A DNA stretch of 64,000 nt from Candidatus Peregrinibacteria bacterium CG10_big_fil_rev_8_21_14_0_10_55_24 (GCA_002772745.1 PFDV01000001.1:62001-126000), one strand, 5' to 3'; positions 40,901 through 50,030 are shown, counted from the stretch's first letter. The notes: generated from the letters alone by a model not told the origin. A program made the numbers and translations.

Positions 40901-42649
40901 TCATGCCGCCATTTTCGCGAGTTTCAGAAGCTGTTGGTACTGGTTGGAGAGCTGCTGTGCCTCGGCCGTTTTGCCCTCTTTATTAGCCAGGAGGAGCTGT
41001 TGAGAAATCTCATTCTGCTTCTGCTTGAGGAAATCACGATTGGCTCGCTGGCAGTTGTGGCGCAGTTCCCGCACGGCCACAGACTGGGACCACTCGCGAA
41101 ATCCGTGGTGCTCGCAGAAGAGCAGGAGAATCGCTGCGCGTTCCATGTACTCCGGAGGAAGAGGGAGCGCTTCTAGGCTCAGCAACGCATCCTGAGGAAG
41201 ATCACGGATCGCTTCAAAGAGAACGAGCGAAAATCCCTCCTCCGGAGGAATGAGTTCAAAGAGCGACGCCCGTAGTTGCGGATGGAGCACGATGATCCCC
41301 AAGGCGATATCAATCGGCAAGAATGTCTCCGATTTGCGATGCGCGCCTTGTTCTTCTGTAACTGCAGCCTGAGGACGCGTCATCTGCAGACTAAAGCGTT
41401 CCATATCCTCCTGAAGAGCCGTCGGCGTGGTGGCAAGAGCTTCCGCGGCACGTTTGAGCTCATGCTCGCGCTCTACGGACGAGGCAATCGCCTGCAGGAG
41501 CGGCACAATGCGTTCCATCGCAACGCGCTTTCCTGCAGCGGAACCGACGTCTCCTGCGGCGATTTCTTTAAGCACCGTGTCAAAGTAGGGCACGGCTCCT
41601 GCGTTGAGCAATTGCCTGAGAAGATCTGGGTCTTTGGTCGCCGCTTCGTCGGGATCCTTGAAGGGTAACACCACGCTGCGCACGTTCATGCCCTCCGCTG
41701 CGCACAATCGGAAGGCGCGCTCGGAAGCGTCGCGGCCTGCCTGATCCTGATCAAGACACAGAACCAGAGTATCTGCCGTGCGCTTGAGGAGTTTGACATG
41801 CTGCTCGGTGAGCGCGGTTCCGCTGACGGCCACGACATTCGTGATACCCACGCGATGACAACCGATGACGTCGAAGTACCCTTCCACCAGAATAGTCGTC
41901 CGCTTTTCACGGATGGTTTCCCGCGCGGAATCGAGTCCGTAGAGCACAGCGGACTTGCTGTAGAGGATGCCCTCCGCCGAGTTGATGTACTTCGCATCAT
42001 CTTCACCCAGAGTACGGCCGCCGAACCCCACCAGACGACCCTGGTGATCGGCAATGGGGAACATGATGCGATTGCGGAAGCGATCGTAAATCTTCTCCTC
42101 TCTGAGATCTTTCTGCACACCCATACCCGCCGCCATGATCTCCTTGCGCGAGTACCCCGATTTGAGGAGGTGTTCGTAGGTTTGAGAGAAGGAATCCGGC
42201 GCATACCCAAGGCCGAAGGCTTCGATAAGTGCTTCGGGGATTTTGCGTTGCTCCAGGTACGCACGAGCCTTCTGCGATGCGCGCAACTGATCCTGGAAGA
42301 ATTGTCGAGCGTTTTCCAAGCAAGCACGTACGTTCTCCTTCTCGTCTTTGTGGATTACAGGAGTCTGTGCGACATCAATCGTCACACCCGTGCGCTCAGC
42401 AAGATCCATAAGCGCCTGGCGGAAGTCCACGCCCTCGATCTGCTGGTAGAAGCTGAAGATGTCCCCGCCGGAATTACACGCGAAGCAGTACGCAATCCCC
42501 TTGTCCGGCGACACCAGCATGCTGGGGTGTGTATCGTTGTGAAAAGGACACAGACATACAAAGTGTCGCCCTTTCTTGGTGAGCTGACGGTACTGCCCGA
42601 CGAGCTCATCGATGGAGAGCCGTGCCTTGATCTCTGTTGCGGGGTCCAT
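40901..42649 (-). CDS. dnaG: DNA primase DnaG
   Basis: 582 residues. Synthesises RNA primers at the replication fork. Zinc-binding domain at the N-terminus (CLCPFHNDTHPSM ... YCFACNSGGD), RNA polymerase core with FGGRTLGEDDAKYINS, TOPRIM domain with the metal residues (ILVEGYFDVIGCHRVGITN; LCLDQDQAGRDASERAF), and a C-terminal helicase-binding region that looks short. It precedes rpoD on the same strand. Its upstream side is a GAATGCAGAATT word array rather than a normal promoter region. Confidence 0.96.
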   Translation of the reverse strand: MDPATEIKARLSIDELVGQYRQLTKKGRHFVCLCPFHNDTHPSMLVSPDKGIAYCFACNSGGDIFSFYQQIEGVDFRQALMDLAERTGVTIDVAQTPVIHKDEKENVRACLENARQFFQDQLRASQKARAYLEQRKIPEALIEAFGLGYAPDSFSQTYEHLLKSGYSRKEIMAAGMGVQKDLREEKIYDRFRNRIMFPIADHQGRLVGFGGRTLGEDDAKYINSAEGILYSKSAVLYGLDSARETIREKRTTILVEGYFDVIGCHRVGITNVVAVSGTALTEQHVKLLKRTADTLVLCLDQDQAGRDASERAFRLCAAEGMNVRSVVLPFKDPDEAATKDPDLLRQLLNAGAVPYFDTVLKEIAAGDVGSAAGKRVAMERIVPLLQAIASSVEREHELKRAAEALATTPTALQEDMERFSLQMTRPQAAVTEEQGAHRKSETFLPIDIALGIIVLHPQLRASLFELIPPEEGFSLVLFEAIRDLPQDALLSLEALPLPPEYMERAAILLLFCEHHGFREWSQSVAVRELRHNCQRANRDFLKQKQNEISQQLLLANKEGKTAEAQQLSNQYQQLLKLAKMAA

Positions 42650-42657
42650 GGAAGGGA

Positions 42658-42703
42658 ATGCAGAATGCAGAATTCAGAATGCAGAATTCAGAATGCAGAA
42701 TTA
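42658..42703. repeat. Left GAATGCAGAATT word array
   Basis: Four GAATGCAG/GAATTCAG units in a row. The last unit encodes the final residues (NNSAF) and the TGA stop of the four-helix-bundle gene on the minus strand. Inverted counterpart at 43085-43117. Confidence 0.85.
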
Positions 42704-43065
42704 TTCTTGGGTCGTTTGGAAGATGTAATGATAGCAACAAGAAGCGAAATAATCTCCTCAATCTCTGCCAGAAGTGGCTCAATATCTCCACTTTGAGCAT
42801 ACATACCGTCCAATAGCAATCGAAGCCAATACTTGCTTTCTCGCGCTTCCTTCAAAGCAATATTGAGTTTATGAACAAAATCGCTCTTGCTTTCCGCTGA
42901 CTGCGCTTCTGTTACGTTCGCGCCGATGCTCGTACCCGAACGAAGAAGCTGCTTACTTAGAATATATTCCTTCTGTTCTTCCGTGAGCTTTTTACAGAGT
43001 CGTATGGCCAGAAGCGCAAACTCATACGACTTCTTCAGCACTGCATTGTCATCATCTCTATTCAT
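42688..43065 (-). CDS. Four-helix-bundle protein (S23 / rRNA intervening-sequence family)
   Basis: 125 residues. Family signature LLRSGTSIGANVTEAQSAES, FVHKLNIALKEARESKYWLR and a helical C-terminus. Members were first found in 23S rRNA intervening sequences; related proteins (avd) act in diversity-generating retroelements by binding nucleic acid. Here the gene is alone and framed by inverted GAATGCAGAATT arrays; the left array supplies its last codons and stop. No reverse transcriptase is near. TAGAAT (43072-43077) is 6 nt before the ATG. It probably belongs to a small mobile cassette inserted between dnaG and leuS. Confidence 0.88.
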   Translation of the reverse strand: MNRDDDNAVLKKSYEFALLAIRLCKKLTEEQKEYILSKQLLRSGTSIGANVTEAQSAESKSDFVHKLNIALKEARESKYWLRLLLDGMYAQSGDIEPLLAEIEEIISLLVAIITSSKRPKNNSAF

Positions 43066-43084
43066 GGGTTCATTCTACATTTAT

Positions 43085-43117
43085 CACTCTGCATTCTGCA
43101 TTCCAAATTCTGCATTC
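43085..43117. repeat. Right word array (inverted copy)
   Basis: ACTCTGCATTCTGCATTCC and AATTCTGCATTCAT are the reverse complement of the array at 42658-42703. Together they form inverted termini around the four-helix-bundle gene. Confidence 0.8.
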
Positions 43118-45518
43118 ATACGACGAAGTTGATGAGTCTCCCTGGCACGTAGACCTCCTTTACCACCTCCTTTCCGCTGAGGTACTTGGCAACGTTCTCG
43201 AGCTCCTTCGCCTGTGCGATAACCTCCTGACTTGGAGAATCCGCGGAAATTGTGAGCTCCGCGCGAACCTTGCCGTTCACCTGTACGGCGATCTTCACCG
43301 TGCTCAGTGTGGTGAGCGCAGGATCGAAGGATGGCCAGTGCTGCTCCATAACGAACCCCTTGCCTCCAAGCTGCGACCAGAGTTCTTCACTGAGATGAGG
43401 AGCGAGCGGACCCAAGAGCAGTGCGAACGTGCGTGCGGTTTCGAGCGCAATCCCATCCTCTTTCTCCAAGAGGTTGAGGAGTTCCATGAGGGCGGCAATT
43501 GCCGTATTGAAGTGGAAACGCCCGATATCCTCGGTGACGCGCTTAATCGTCCTATGGAGCGCAGCCGTAAGCTCTTCTTTTTGAACAATTTTTTTATTCA
43601 CCTTGGTGGTAAGCAGTGTGTATGCGCGCTGCACGAAACGATCGATGCCCTTAATCCCCGTGTCGCTCCAGTCCCCTCCTTCGCTGTAGGGACCCATGAA
43701 CATCAGGTACATGCGGAAGACGTCGGAGCCATAGCGCTCCACGAATGCATCGGGGCTTACCACATTGCCCTTGCTCTTGCTCATCTTCGCGCCCTGGTTG
43801 GTGATCGTGCCCTGGTGAAAGAGCCGATCAAAAGGTTCTTCGTGTCCCACGATCCCAAAGTCCTTGAGCGCCCGCATGACGAAGCGCGCGTAAATGAGGT
43901 GCATGCACGCGTGTTCCGCTCCGCCGATGTACATGTCGACAGGCATCCACGTTTTTTCTGTGGTGGGATCGACCAACCGTTCATCATCGTCCTGAGCCAG
44001 ATAACGCAGATAGTAGAAACTCGAGCACACGAAGGTATCCATCGTGTCGTACTCAGGAATCCACCCCTTGCCAAAAATTTTCTCTACGCGCTCAAGGAGC
44101 TCCTGTGACTGCGTGAGCGGTGACTTGCCCGTTGGCTTAAAGGAGACATCTGTCGGCAGCATCCACGGCAAGTGTTCCTCGGGAATCGGATGCGGCTTGC
44201 CCTGAGGGTCGTAGACGATCGGGATGGGCGCACCCCAGTAACGCTGGCGAGATACGAGCCAGTCCCGCAGACGGTACTGCGTTTTTGCCTGACCCAACCC
44301 CTCATCCTCAAGCCACGCAATCATGCGCTTTTTCGCTTCGGGTGTTTTGAGTCCATCGAGGAAACCCGAATGGACGTTCACTCCTTCTTCAGCGTACACA
44401 CCTTCCGTAGGCTCTCCTTCTTTATCAGGAGCGACAACGGTAACCATGGGGAGTTGGAATGTCTGAGCGAATGAAAAATCCCGCTCATCGTGCGCCGGGA
44501 CGGCCATGATGGCTCCCGTGCCATACGAAAGGAGCACGTAATCGGCGATCCAAATGGGAATCCTCTCCTTGGTCGCCGGGTTAATCGCGTGCGCACCCGT
44601 GGGAACACCGGTCTTCGTTTTGTTGAGGTCGGTGCGTTCGAGTTCCGTTTTCTTGGCCACTGCTTCGCGATACGCCTCAACAGCACCCCAGTGATCCTTT
44701 GGCGTGATCTTCTCCACCAGCGGATGCTCCGGCGCGAGCACCATGTACGTCGCACCGAAGAGCGTGTCGGGCCGCGTAGTGAAGACAGTGAGCGTTTCCT
44801 TGTGCCCGTCGAGCGCGAAGTGAATCTCCGCGCCTTCGCTCCTCCCGATCCAGTTTCTCTGCATTGTCTTCGTCTTCTCGGGCCAGTCGAGATCATCGAG
44901 TCCCTCCAGGAGCGCATCGGCGTACTGGGTGATCTTCCAGAACCACTGCGTGAGCGGCTTCTGGATGACGGTCGTTGAGCAGCGCTCGCAGGTGCCATCC
45001 TGCGCCTGCTCGTTGGCCAGCACCGTCTGACAGCTTGGGCAGTAGTTGACCGGGGCCTCCTTGCGGTATGCCAGTCCCTTCTCATACATCTTCAGGAAGA
45101 GCCACTGCGTCCAGCGGTAGTACTCGGGACGCGAGGTCATGACGAGCTTGTCCCAGTCGTACATGCATCCCATGCGCTTGAGTTGCTTGACCATGGTTTG
45201 CACATTCTCTTCGGTGGATGCCTCGGGCGGCGTGCCGGTCTTAATGGCAAAGTTCTCCGCAGGGAGTCCGAAAGCATCGAACCCGATTGGCTCGAAGACA
45301 TCCTTGCCACGCATCCGCATGAAGCGCGCATGCGTATCGGGCGGCCCGTACGCAAACCAGTGCCCTACGTGGAGCTTTGCACCACTGGGATACGGGAACA
45401 TTACGAGCGCATAGTAGGGATCTTTTGACCTTTTGAGGTCGGCTGAGAAAAGACTCTTCTTCTCCCATGCTTTCTGCCATTTAGCCTCTATGACCCCGGG
45501 GTTGTACTCCTTGGACAT
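43116..45518 (-). CDS. leuS: Leucyl-tRNA synthetase
   Basis: 800 residues from ATG 45518. Class I synthetase charging tRNA-Leu. HIGH motif as LHVGH (in MFPYPSGAKLHVGHWFAYGP), zinc-finger-like CPSCQTVLANEQAQDGTC, CP1 editing domain (YGTGAIMAVPAHDERDFSFA, with the conserved Asp), KMSKS as KMSKSKGNVV, then anticodon-binding and C-terminal domains (FVVEQHWP-type end, VQVNGKVRAELTIS). TATGCT (45525-45530) is 6 nt before the ATG. The frame open to 45554 is rejected. Confidence 0.97.
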   Translation of the reverse strand: MSKEYNPGVIEAKWQKAWEKKSLFSADLKRSKDPYYALVMFPYPSGAKLHVGHWFAYGPPDTHARFMRMRGKDVFEPIGFDAFGLPAENFAIKTGTPPEASTEENVQTMVKQLKRMGCMYDWDKLVMTSRPEYYRWTQWLFLKMYEKGLAYRKEAPVNYCPSCQTVLANEQAQDGTCERCSTTVIQKPLTQWFWKITQYADALLEGLDDLDWPEKTKTMQRNWIGRSEGAEIHFALDGHKETLTVFTTRPDTLFGATYMVLAPEHPLVEKITPKDHWGAVEAYREAVAKKTELERTDLNKTKTGVPTGAHAINPATKERIPIWIADYVLLSYGTGAIMAVPAHDERDFSFAQTFQLPMVTVVAPDKEGEPTEGVYAEEGVNVHSGFLDGLKTPEAKKRMIAWLEDEGLGQAKTQYRLRDWLVSRQRYWGAPIPIVYDPQGKPHPIPEEHLPWMLPTDVSFKPTGKSPLTQSQELLERVEKIFGKGWIPEYDTMDTFVCSSFYYLRYLAQDDDERLVDPTTEKTWMPVDMYIGGAEHACMHLIYARFVMRALKDFGIVGHEEPFDRLFHQGTITNQGAKMSKSKGNVVSPDAFVERYGSDVFRMYLMFMGPYSEGGDWSDTGIKGIDRFVQRAYTLLTTKVNKKIVQKEELTAALHRTIKRVTEDIGRFHFNTAIAALMELLNLLEKEDGIALETARTFALLLGPLAPHLSEELWSQLGGKGFVMEQHWPSFDPALTTLSTVKIAVQVNGKVRAELTISADSPSQEVIAQAKELENVAKYLSGKEVVKEVYVPGRLINFVV

Positions 45519-45613
45519 GGGCGCAGCATAGCCTTTCTGCGTACGGAGGAGCAATGGAGAGATCCGGAGAAAAGTGGAACAGAAACCAGGAATACGCTAC
45601 ACTCACTGTCTCC

Positions 45614-45715
45614 ATGGCGCGGCTCCCTACGGTCGCCATCATCCTTCGGCTCTCCCTCGGCCCATTCAACAAATTCAGGGCCGCCCTGAGTTTATCGAAG
45701 GGCGGCAAGCTCGGG
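45614..45715 (+). repeat. Truncated copy of the der 5' end joined to a REP-like sequence
   Basis: 45614-45643 matches der 45759-45788 at 25/30 positions and encodes MARLPTVAII (der starts MPRLPTVAII). It breaks off into CTTCGGCTCTCCC and a palindrome-rich REP-like stretch with GGGCCGCCCTGAG ... CGAAGGGCGGC to about 45715. A TACACT hexamer 12 nt upstream of the fossil ATG may be the old promoter. Confidence 0.8.
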
Positions 45716-45758
45716 ATCGCTCAGGACGAGATTGCCATTGCTACGTACAATCGGATGT

Positions 45759-47093
45759 ATGCCTAGGCTGCCTACCGTCGCCATCATCGGGAAACCCAAT
45801 ACCGGAAAATCCACGCTCTTCAATCGGTTGTATGGTCGACGTAAGGCTATCGTGAGCGAGGTGCCGGGTACCACTCGCGACCATGTCGCCGGGAGGGTTG
45901 AGGCGCCTATCCCCTATCTCCTCGTAGATACGGGCGGCATGGGGCGCGGCACAGAGGACAAGGAACTGGAGGACGATGTCCATGCCCAGTCGCTCTTGGC
46001 GTTGGAGCATGCCGATCTCATCCTCTTCACAATCAATAGCCGGGACGAACTGACAGCGAGTGATTTTGAGATTGCCGACCTCCTGAGGAAGAAGCGCAAA
46101 AACCATGTCCCCGTGATTCTGGTTCCCACCAAATGTGACAATCCTGAAGCCACCGATGAGGTGTTGCCGCGCGCGTATGAATTCGGTATAGCCGAGAGTG
46201 TCATCCCCGTGAGCGCTACGCATCGTATCGGTATCGACGATCTGCAAACGGAGATCGAGAAGCTTCTTGCCTCCCTGCACTTCCAAGCGCAGGAGGAGGA
46301 GAAGAGTACGTCTCCGCATATCGCCATTGTTGGAAAACCCAACGTCGGCAAGAGCTCGTTCGTCAATGCCCTGATGTCCGATACGCAGCGGGAACGCTCG
46401 GCGCTCCTGGTTTCCGATTTGCCGGGGACAACGCGCGATGCCGTAGACATCACACTCAAGTACCAAACGAAGGAGTTTATTTTTATCGATACCGCAGGAC
46501 TCCACCGGCATCGTAAAGATGAGCCCGTTGCCGCGCTCGCGGAGCTGCGCAGTATCCGCGCGCTGGAAATGGCGGATATTGTCGTTCTCATCGTCGATGC
46601 TCATGAACCCGTTAGCAAACATGACAAGCGCATCGCCTCGATGGCCGTTGAAGAAGGAAAAGGTCTCATCATCCTCCTCAATAAGATTGACCTTGTCCCC
46701 TCTGTGGAACGTCCCCGCATTGTTGCGGAAGCACGCAGCGCATTCGCTTTTTGTCGCTTCGCTCCCCTGCTCCCCTGCTCTGCCAAAACACGGTCGGACA
46801 TCATCAAGATTTTTGATCTCATCACCCTCGCCCACGAGAGCCGCACGCGGCGCATCACCACAAAAGCACTCCACGAATGGTATCAGGACGCAGTGGAAGA
46901 CAAACCCTTGGGCACACTATCCAAGACGAAACACCTCACACAGGCCGAGGATATTCCCCCGACCTTCGTCCTCTTCGTCCGCGACCCCAAGCAGGTGCAG
47001 TTGAGCCAGCTTCGGTATTTGGAAAACACCCTCAGGAAAACTTTCGGTTTTGAGGGAACACCCGTGCGCTGGATTACCAAAGCCGCACGATGA
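45759..47093 (+). CDS. der: Ribosome-assembly GTPase Der (EngA)
   Basis: 444 residues, two GTPase domains in tandem plus a KH-like C-terminal domain. G1 motifs GKPNTGKST (first) and GKPNVGKSS (second); G3 DTGGMG and DTAGLH; G4 TKCD and NKID. Der acts in 50S subunit maturation. The start ATG 45759 is set by TACAAT (45746-45751) 7 nt upstream. The last codons overlap a perfect 18-bp inverted repeat. A displaced copy of its own first ten codons lies 145 bp upstream. Confidence 0.96.
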   Translation: MPRLPTVAIIGKPNTGKSTLFNRLYGRRKAIVSEVPGTTRDHVAGRVEAPIPYLLVDTGGMGRGTEDKELEDDVHAQSLLALEHADLILFTINSRDELTASDFEIADLLRKKRKNHVPVILVPTKCDNPEATDEVLPRAYEFGIAESVIPVSATHRIGIDDLQTEIEKLLASLHFQAQEEEKSTSPHIAIVGKPNVGKSSFVNALMSDTQRERSALLVSDLPGTTRDAVDITLKYQTKEFIFIDTAGLHRHRKDEPVAALAELRSIRALEMADIVVLIVDAHEPVSKHDKRIASMAVEEGKGLIILLNKIDLVPSVERPRIVAEARSAFAFCRFAPLLPCSAKTRSDIIKIFDLITLAHESRTRRITTKALHEWYQDAVEDKPLGTLSKTKHLTQAEDIPPTFVLFVRDPKQVQLSQLRYLENTLRKTFGFEGTPVRWITKAAR

Positions 47094-47131
47094 TGCCGTA
47101 GAGACGAACCGACGGTTCGTCTCTACGGCAT
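47093..47131. repeat. Perfect 18-bp inverted repeat after der
   Basis: ATGCCGTAGAGACGAACC (47093-47110), GAC loop, exact complement 47114-47131. Overlaps the der stop codon. No T-run, but it lies between convergent genes and could end transcription or be a mobile palindrome. Confidence 0.85.
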
Positions 47132-47143
47132 ATGTCCCATTAT

Positions 47144-47791
47144 TTATCCCCGTCTCCCCTTCTCCTGCCACCACCAGTCGCTGCGACGCGGTTCGGGTTT
47201 GTCCTGGTCAACGACACGACCATCCTCATGAATCGGGAGCGGGTACTTTGCGACGGCCGCCTCGAGCTTATCCATGAGTGTTTTGGGGTCGGAGTCGAAC
47301 ACCATGTTCGGTGCCACCTTGCGTCTGCAGAGTTCTTCGACGATGTAGGGAATGGAATCACTGATGCCACCGCTCTCGGTCAGGATAGCGATGGAACGGC
47401 CTTCCTCGTACGCAATCGTGAACTCGTTGAGGGACCCGATTCCTCCTGCAATAATCACAATGCCATCGGAAGAGCGGATATTGATGATATCGCGCTCCAT
47501 GAACCCAAGCCCCGTATAGATGAGGAGGTCGTGTCCCACCGGGGAACGGTATTCGGCAACATGCTCATGTTCGGAGAATGCGGGTGATACGCCCAAGGTA
47601 AACGCACCCGCTTCCTTCGCACCGAGAAATGCATCGTGCGGCAAACCGGGGCACGCACCATTGATGAAAATATGTCCCCGGCGACCGATTTCCTTCCCGA
47701 GTTCTCTCGCCCGCTCTCGGACAGATTCGTCTTCGATTTGGGGGCCGCTGGCAGAACCCATGACGCCGATTTTGAGCCTCTTGTGAGCCAT
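47144..47791 (-). CDS. LOG-family/TIGR00725-like Rossmann protein
   Basis: About 215 residues from ATG 47791 (or GTG one codon earlier). Rossmann start IGVMGSASG, then GGHIF-like segments and VIIAGGIGSLNEFTIAYEEG, which corresponds to the PGGxGTxxE motif of lysine-decarboxylase-like (LOG) proteins. The classic members are cytokinin riboside-monophosphate phosphoribohydrolases; this branch may hydrolyse or bind nucleotides. The basic WWWQEKGRRG tail is unusual. Converges with der. Confidence 0.8.
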   Translation of the reverse strand: MAHKRLKIGVMGSASGPQIEDESVRERARELGKEIGRRGHIFINGACPGLPHDAFLGAKEAGAFTLGVSPAFSEHEHVAEYRSPVGHDLLIYTGLGFMERDIINIRSSDGIVIIAGGIGSLNEFTIAYEEGRSIAILTESGGISDSIPYIVEELCRRKVAPNMVFDSDPKTLMDKLEAAVAKYPLPIHEDGRVVDQDKPEPRRSDWWWQEKGRRG

Positions 47792-47836
47792 CACTTACGG
47801 TAGTGTACGGGAAGGAGCCCTGTAGGGGAACCGATA

Positions 47837-48043
47837 CTAATTGTCGTCCTCCGTGGAAGTAGCACCTGCGCTCTGCGCAGAGGAAGAGGAATCCAGTTGC
47901 TCCACACGAAGTTTGATCTGGCCGTTCTCTCGGCTGTACTGGAACTTTACGTTGACTGCGGGGAGCTTGGACATTCCCTCAGGCGGGACAAAGGAGACCC
48001 AGATGAATCCGACGAGGAAGAGCAGGAAGAGTATGTGTTTCAC
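47837..48043 (-). CDS. Small secreted or membrane-anchored protein
   Basis: 68 residues starting at GTG 48043: KHILFLLFLVGFIWVSF is a single N-terminal helix, then a polar tail ending in Ser/Asp residues. No family. A perfect TATAAT (48050-48055) stands 6 nt before the GTG, the same spacing as ATG genes here, and this decides the start. Confidence 0.65.
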   Translation of the reverse strand: MKHILFLLFLVGFIWVSFVPPEGMSKLPAVNVKFQYSRENGQIKLRVEQLDSSSSAQSAGATSTEDDN

Positions 48044-48091
48044 ATAGATATTATACTATATTTTAATATTTTTGCAAATGCTGTCCTTTGC

Positions 48092-49132
48092 CTATTCCTC
48101 CGCTTCGGGAGGCGGTTCTCCCGATCCCCCTCGGATGTACCTCCACCGGTTGATGTTGTGCTCCTCATTCGTCACCGCATAGCGGATTTGCCCATCGGTG
48201 CCATGGAGGTAGTACCAGTAGGAGCTTTCCTGAGGGTGCAGTGCAGCCAGGATACTCGCGAAACCAGGACTCGCGATCGGGCCCGGCGGGAGCCCCTTAA
48301 ACTTACGCGTGTTGTAGGGGGAATTGACATTGAGATCCTTGGTTGTGATCTCGTCCGATGGATTCCCTGTGATGTACCGCACTGTTGCATCCACTCCCAA
48401 TCCCCTTCCGTCGTCGTAGCGCTTCCATAGGATGCCCGAAACAACGGAGCGTTCTTCATCGGTGAGAGTTTCCTCCTCAATGAGCGATGCCATCGTGACG
48501 ATCTCGTGGAGCGATCTTCCGCCGCGTCCGATCTCCTCACCCAGCGCTTCTACCACGCGATGCTTAAACGTGGTGAGAAGCCGCTCGAGGAAAAATTTGT
48601 CGACGAAGCCGTCCACCTCCACGTAGTACGTATCCGGGAAGAGATATCCCTCCAATTTTCCTCCACGCTCTGCGAGCCCCTCGACAGCCGGAAGAAACTC
48701 AAAGGAAGAAAAATCGCACGTCTGCGCACACGCAATGATGTCCCCTTCTTCGATGAGACCCTTCTCCGTCAAAAGTGCATCCATATCCCGAACGGTAAAC
48801 CCTTCCGGAATGGTGATGAGCATCTCTTCGGCTTTTCCCTCCTGCAGCACAATGATGATTTCGCCGACACTCATGGACGGACGCAGCACGAATTTGCCCG
48901 CCTGGAGATCTGACTCTTTTCCGGAAAACCGCACCGCGAGCACAAACGCCAAAGGCGAACGAATGAGGTGCTTCTCTGTAAGGAGCTGAGCAATTTGCCG
49001 TACGGACGTACCGGATTCGATTTTCACCGCCAGGCGCTCCTCACTCGCGCGATCCACGGGGGAGACAGACCACACATACCAAGCGGAAGCTACGGAGAGA
49101 ACCACGACAATGGCGAGAAAGATTTTTCGCAT
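48092..49132 (-). CDS. mltG: Endolytic murein transglycosylase MltG (YceG-like)
   Basis: 346 residues from ATG 49132. One N-terminal membrane helix (about 4-22), a LysM-like region and the YceG catalytic domain: IVTMASLIEEETLTDEE contains the catalytic Glu, followed by GVDATVRYITG, SPYNTRKFKGLPPGPIASPG and a YYLHGTDGQIRYAVTNEEHN end. It cuts nascent glycan strands and sets their length. An upstream extension of the frame is encoded by a GGAGAATTGAAAATGG word array and is rejected. Confidence 0.93.
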   Translation of the reverse strand: MRKIFLAIVVVLSVASAWYVWSVSPVDRASEERLAVKIESGTSVRQIAQLLTEKHLIRSPLAFVLAVRFSGKESDLQAGKFVLRPSMSVGEIIIVLQEGKAEEMLITIPEGFTVRDMDALLTEKGLIEEGDIIACAQTCDFSSFEFLPAVEGLAERGGKLEGYLFPDTYYVEVDGFVDKFFLERLLTTFKHRVVEALGEEIGRGGRSLHEIVTMASLIEEETLTDEERSVVSGILWKRYDDGRGLGVDATVRYITGNPSDEITTKDLNVNSPYNTRKFKGLPPGPIASPGFASILAALHPQESSYWYYLHGTDGQIRYAVTNEEHNINRWRYIRGGSGEPPPEAEE

Positions 49133-49137
49133 GGAAG

Positions 49138-49172
49138 GAGAGAATGGAGAATTGAAAATGGAGAATGAGCAT
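49138..49172. repeat. Short word array (GGAGAATTGAAAATGGAGAA)
   Basis: Repeated GGAGAAT/GAAAAT words between mltG and ybaB. Same style as the arrays at 5.6 and 42.7 kb but with another word. Confidence 0.55.
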
Positions 49173-49226
49173 TGCAACCTCATGATTCAGCAGACGCATT
49201 ATCAGGGATTCAATCTTCCTGATCAA

Positions 49227-49541
49227 TTACTGACTCATTCCCCGCATCCCTTGCTCACCGGTAGGCAGCCCCATCTCCCCCATCACGCCCTGCATTTTTT
49301 CGGAGGCCACGACCTGCGCCTTTTTGAGCGCACGGTTGAGCGCGTCCTTGAGGAGTTCGGGAAGCCTGGCATGATCGGCCTCAGGACTGATTTCTATAGA
49401 GAGAACTTCCTGTTCGGCATTGACGATGACCTTCACCCCCTGCGCCTCGGCTTCCACCTGGATTTTCTTGAGCTCCTTCTTCACGCGTTTTGCCTCGCGC
49501 TGGAGACGGAAGAGATCACGAGCCTGAGAGAAGGAGACCAT
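49227..49541 (-). CDS. ybaB: YbaB/EbfC nucleoid-associated protein
   Basis: 104 residues. Helical N-terminus (QARDLFRLQREAKRVKKELK), then the beta core VEAEAQGVKVIVNAEQEVLS with IEISPEA, and a C-terminal helix (ALNRALKKAQVVASEKMQGV). Family members are small DNA-binding dimers, often next to dnaX/recR. A Gly/Met-rich tail ends the protein. It lies just upstream of mltG on the same strand. Confidence 0.88.
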   Translation of the reverse strand: MVSFSQARDLFRLQREAKRVKKELKKIQVEAEAQGVKVIVNAEQEVLSIEISPEADHARLPELLKDALNRALKKAQVVASEKMQGVMGEMGLPTGEQGMRGMSQ

Positions 49542-49661
49542 AGAAAACGGGGAACGGGGACACTAGCGTACTGGTGCAGTGGCACAGGGACAAGGGATCC
49601 CCTCGTATCTTGACATATCACCTCAAAAAGGAAGAGCATCACTCCCTTTCCTCTTCCCATC

Positions 49662-50030
49662 ATGGATGAACGCAGAGCACACGAACGTTACATGCGTATG
49701 CCCCTCGGGGAATTAAGACAGCGCAGCGCCGAACTGCACGCTCAACAAGAAGCCGACGGCCGCCTCACCAGAGGCCAGCGCACCTATCGCAAACGCCTGA
49801 AAAGAGCTCTTGAGACGAGCAAGGGGATGCAAGACTACGCCAAAGCGAGGGGCATTGCATCGAAGGGAAAATTCCGGCTGACTCCTGAGCAACGGTACGA
49901 CGAGGGATATGACATGGGAACAGATGATGCAATTTTTGGGCATCCATCAAAGGAAACCACAATTATGGACGAAATGAAACGGAAAGGATACCACTGCGGA
50001 TACGTGGACCATCGCATGGTAGATGTCTGA
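49662..50030 (+). CDS. Hypothetical basic protein
   Basis: 122 residues, soluble. Arg/Glu-rich helical N-terminal half (MRMPLGELRQRSAELHAQQE) and a C-terminal half with RYDEGYDMGTDDAIFGHPSK and KGYHCGYVDHRMVDV. No family recognised and no membrane segment. The ATG is the first in frame. Transcribed toward the displaced tails of the TraG-like gene. Confidence 0.6.
   Translation: MDERRAHERYMRMPLGELRQRSAELHAQQEADGRLTRGQRTYRKRLKRALETSKGMQDYAKARGIASKGKFRLTPEQRYDEGYDMGTDDAIFGHPSKETTIMDEMKRKGYHCGYVDHRMVDV

Noticed and set aside
47093-47131. Classical rho-independent terminator for der
   Set aside because: The 18-bp stem is perfect but there is no T-run after it on either side, so it is reported only as a palindrome.
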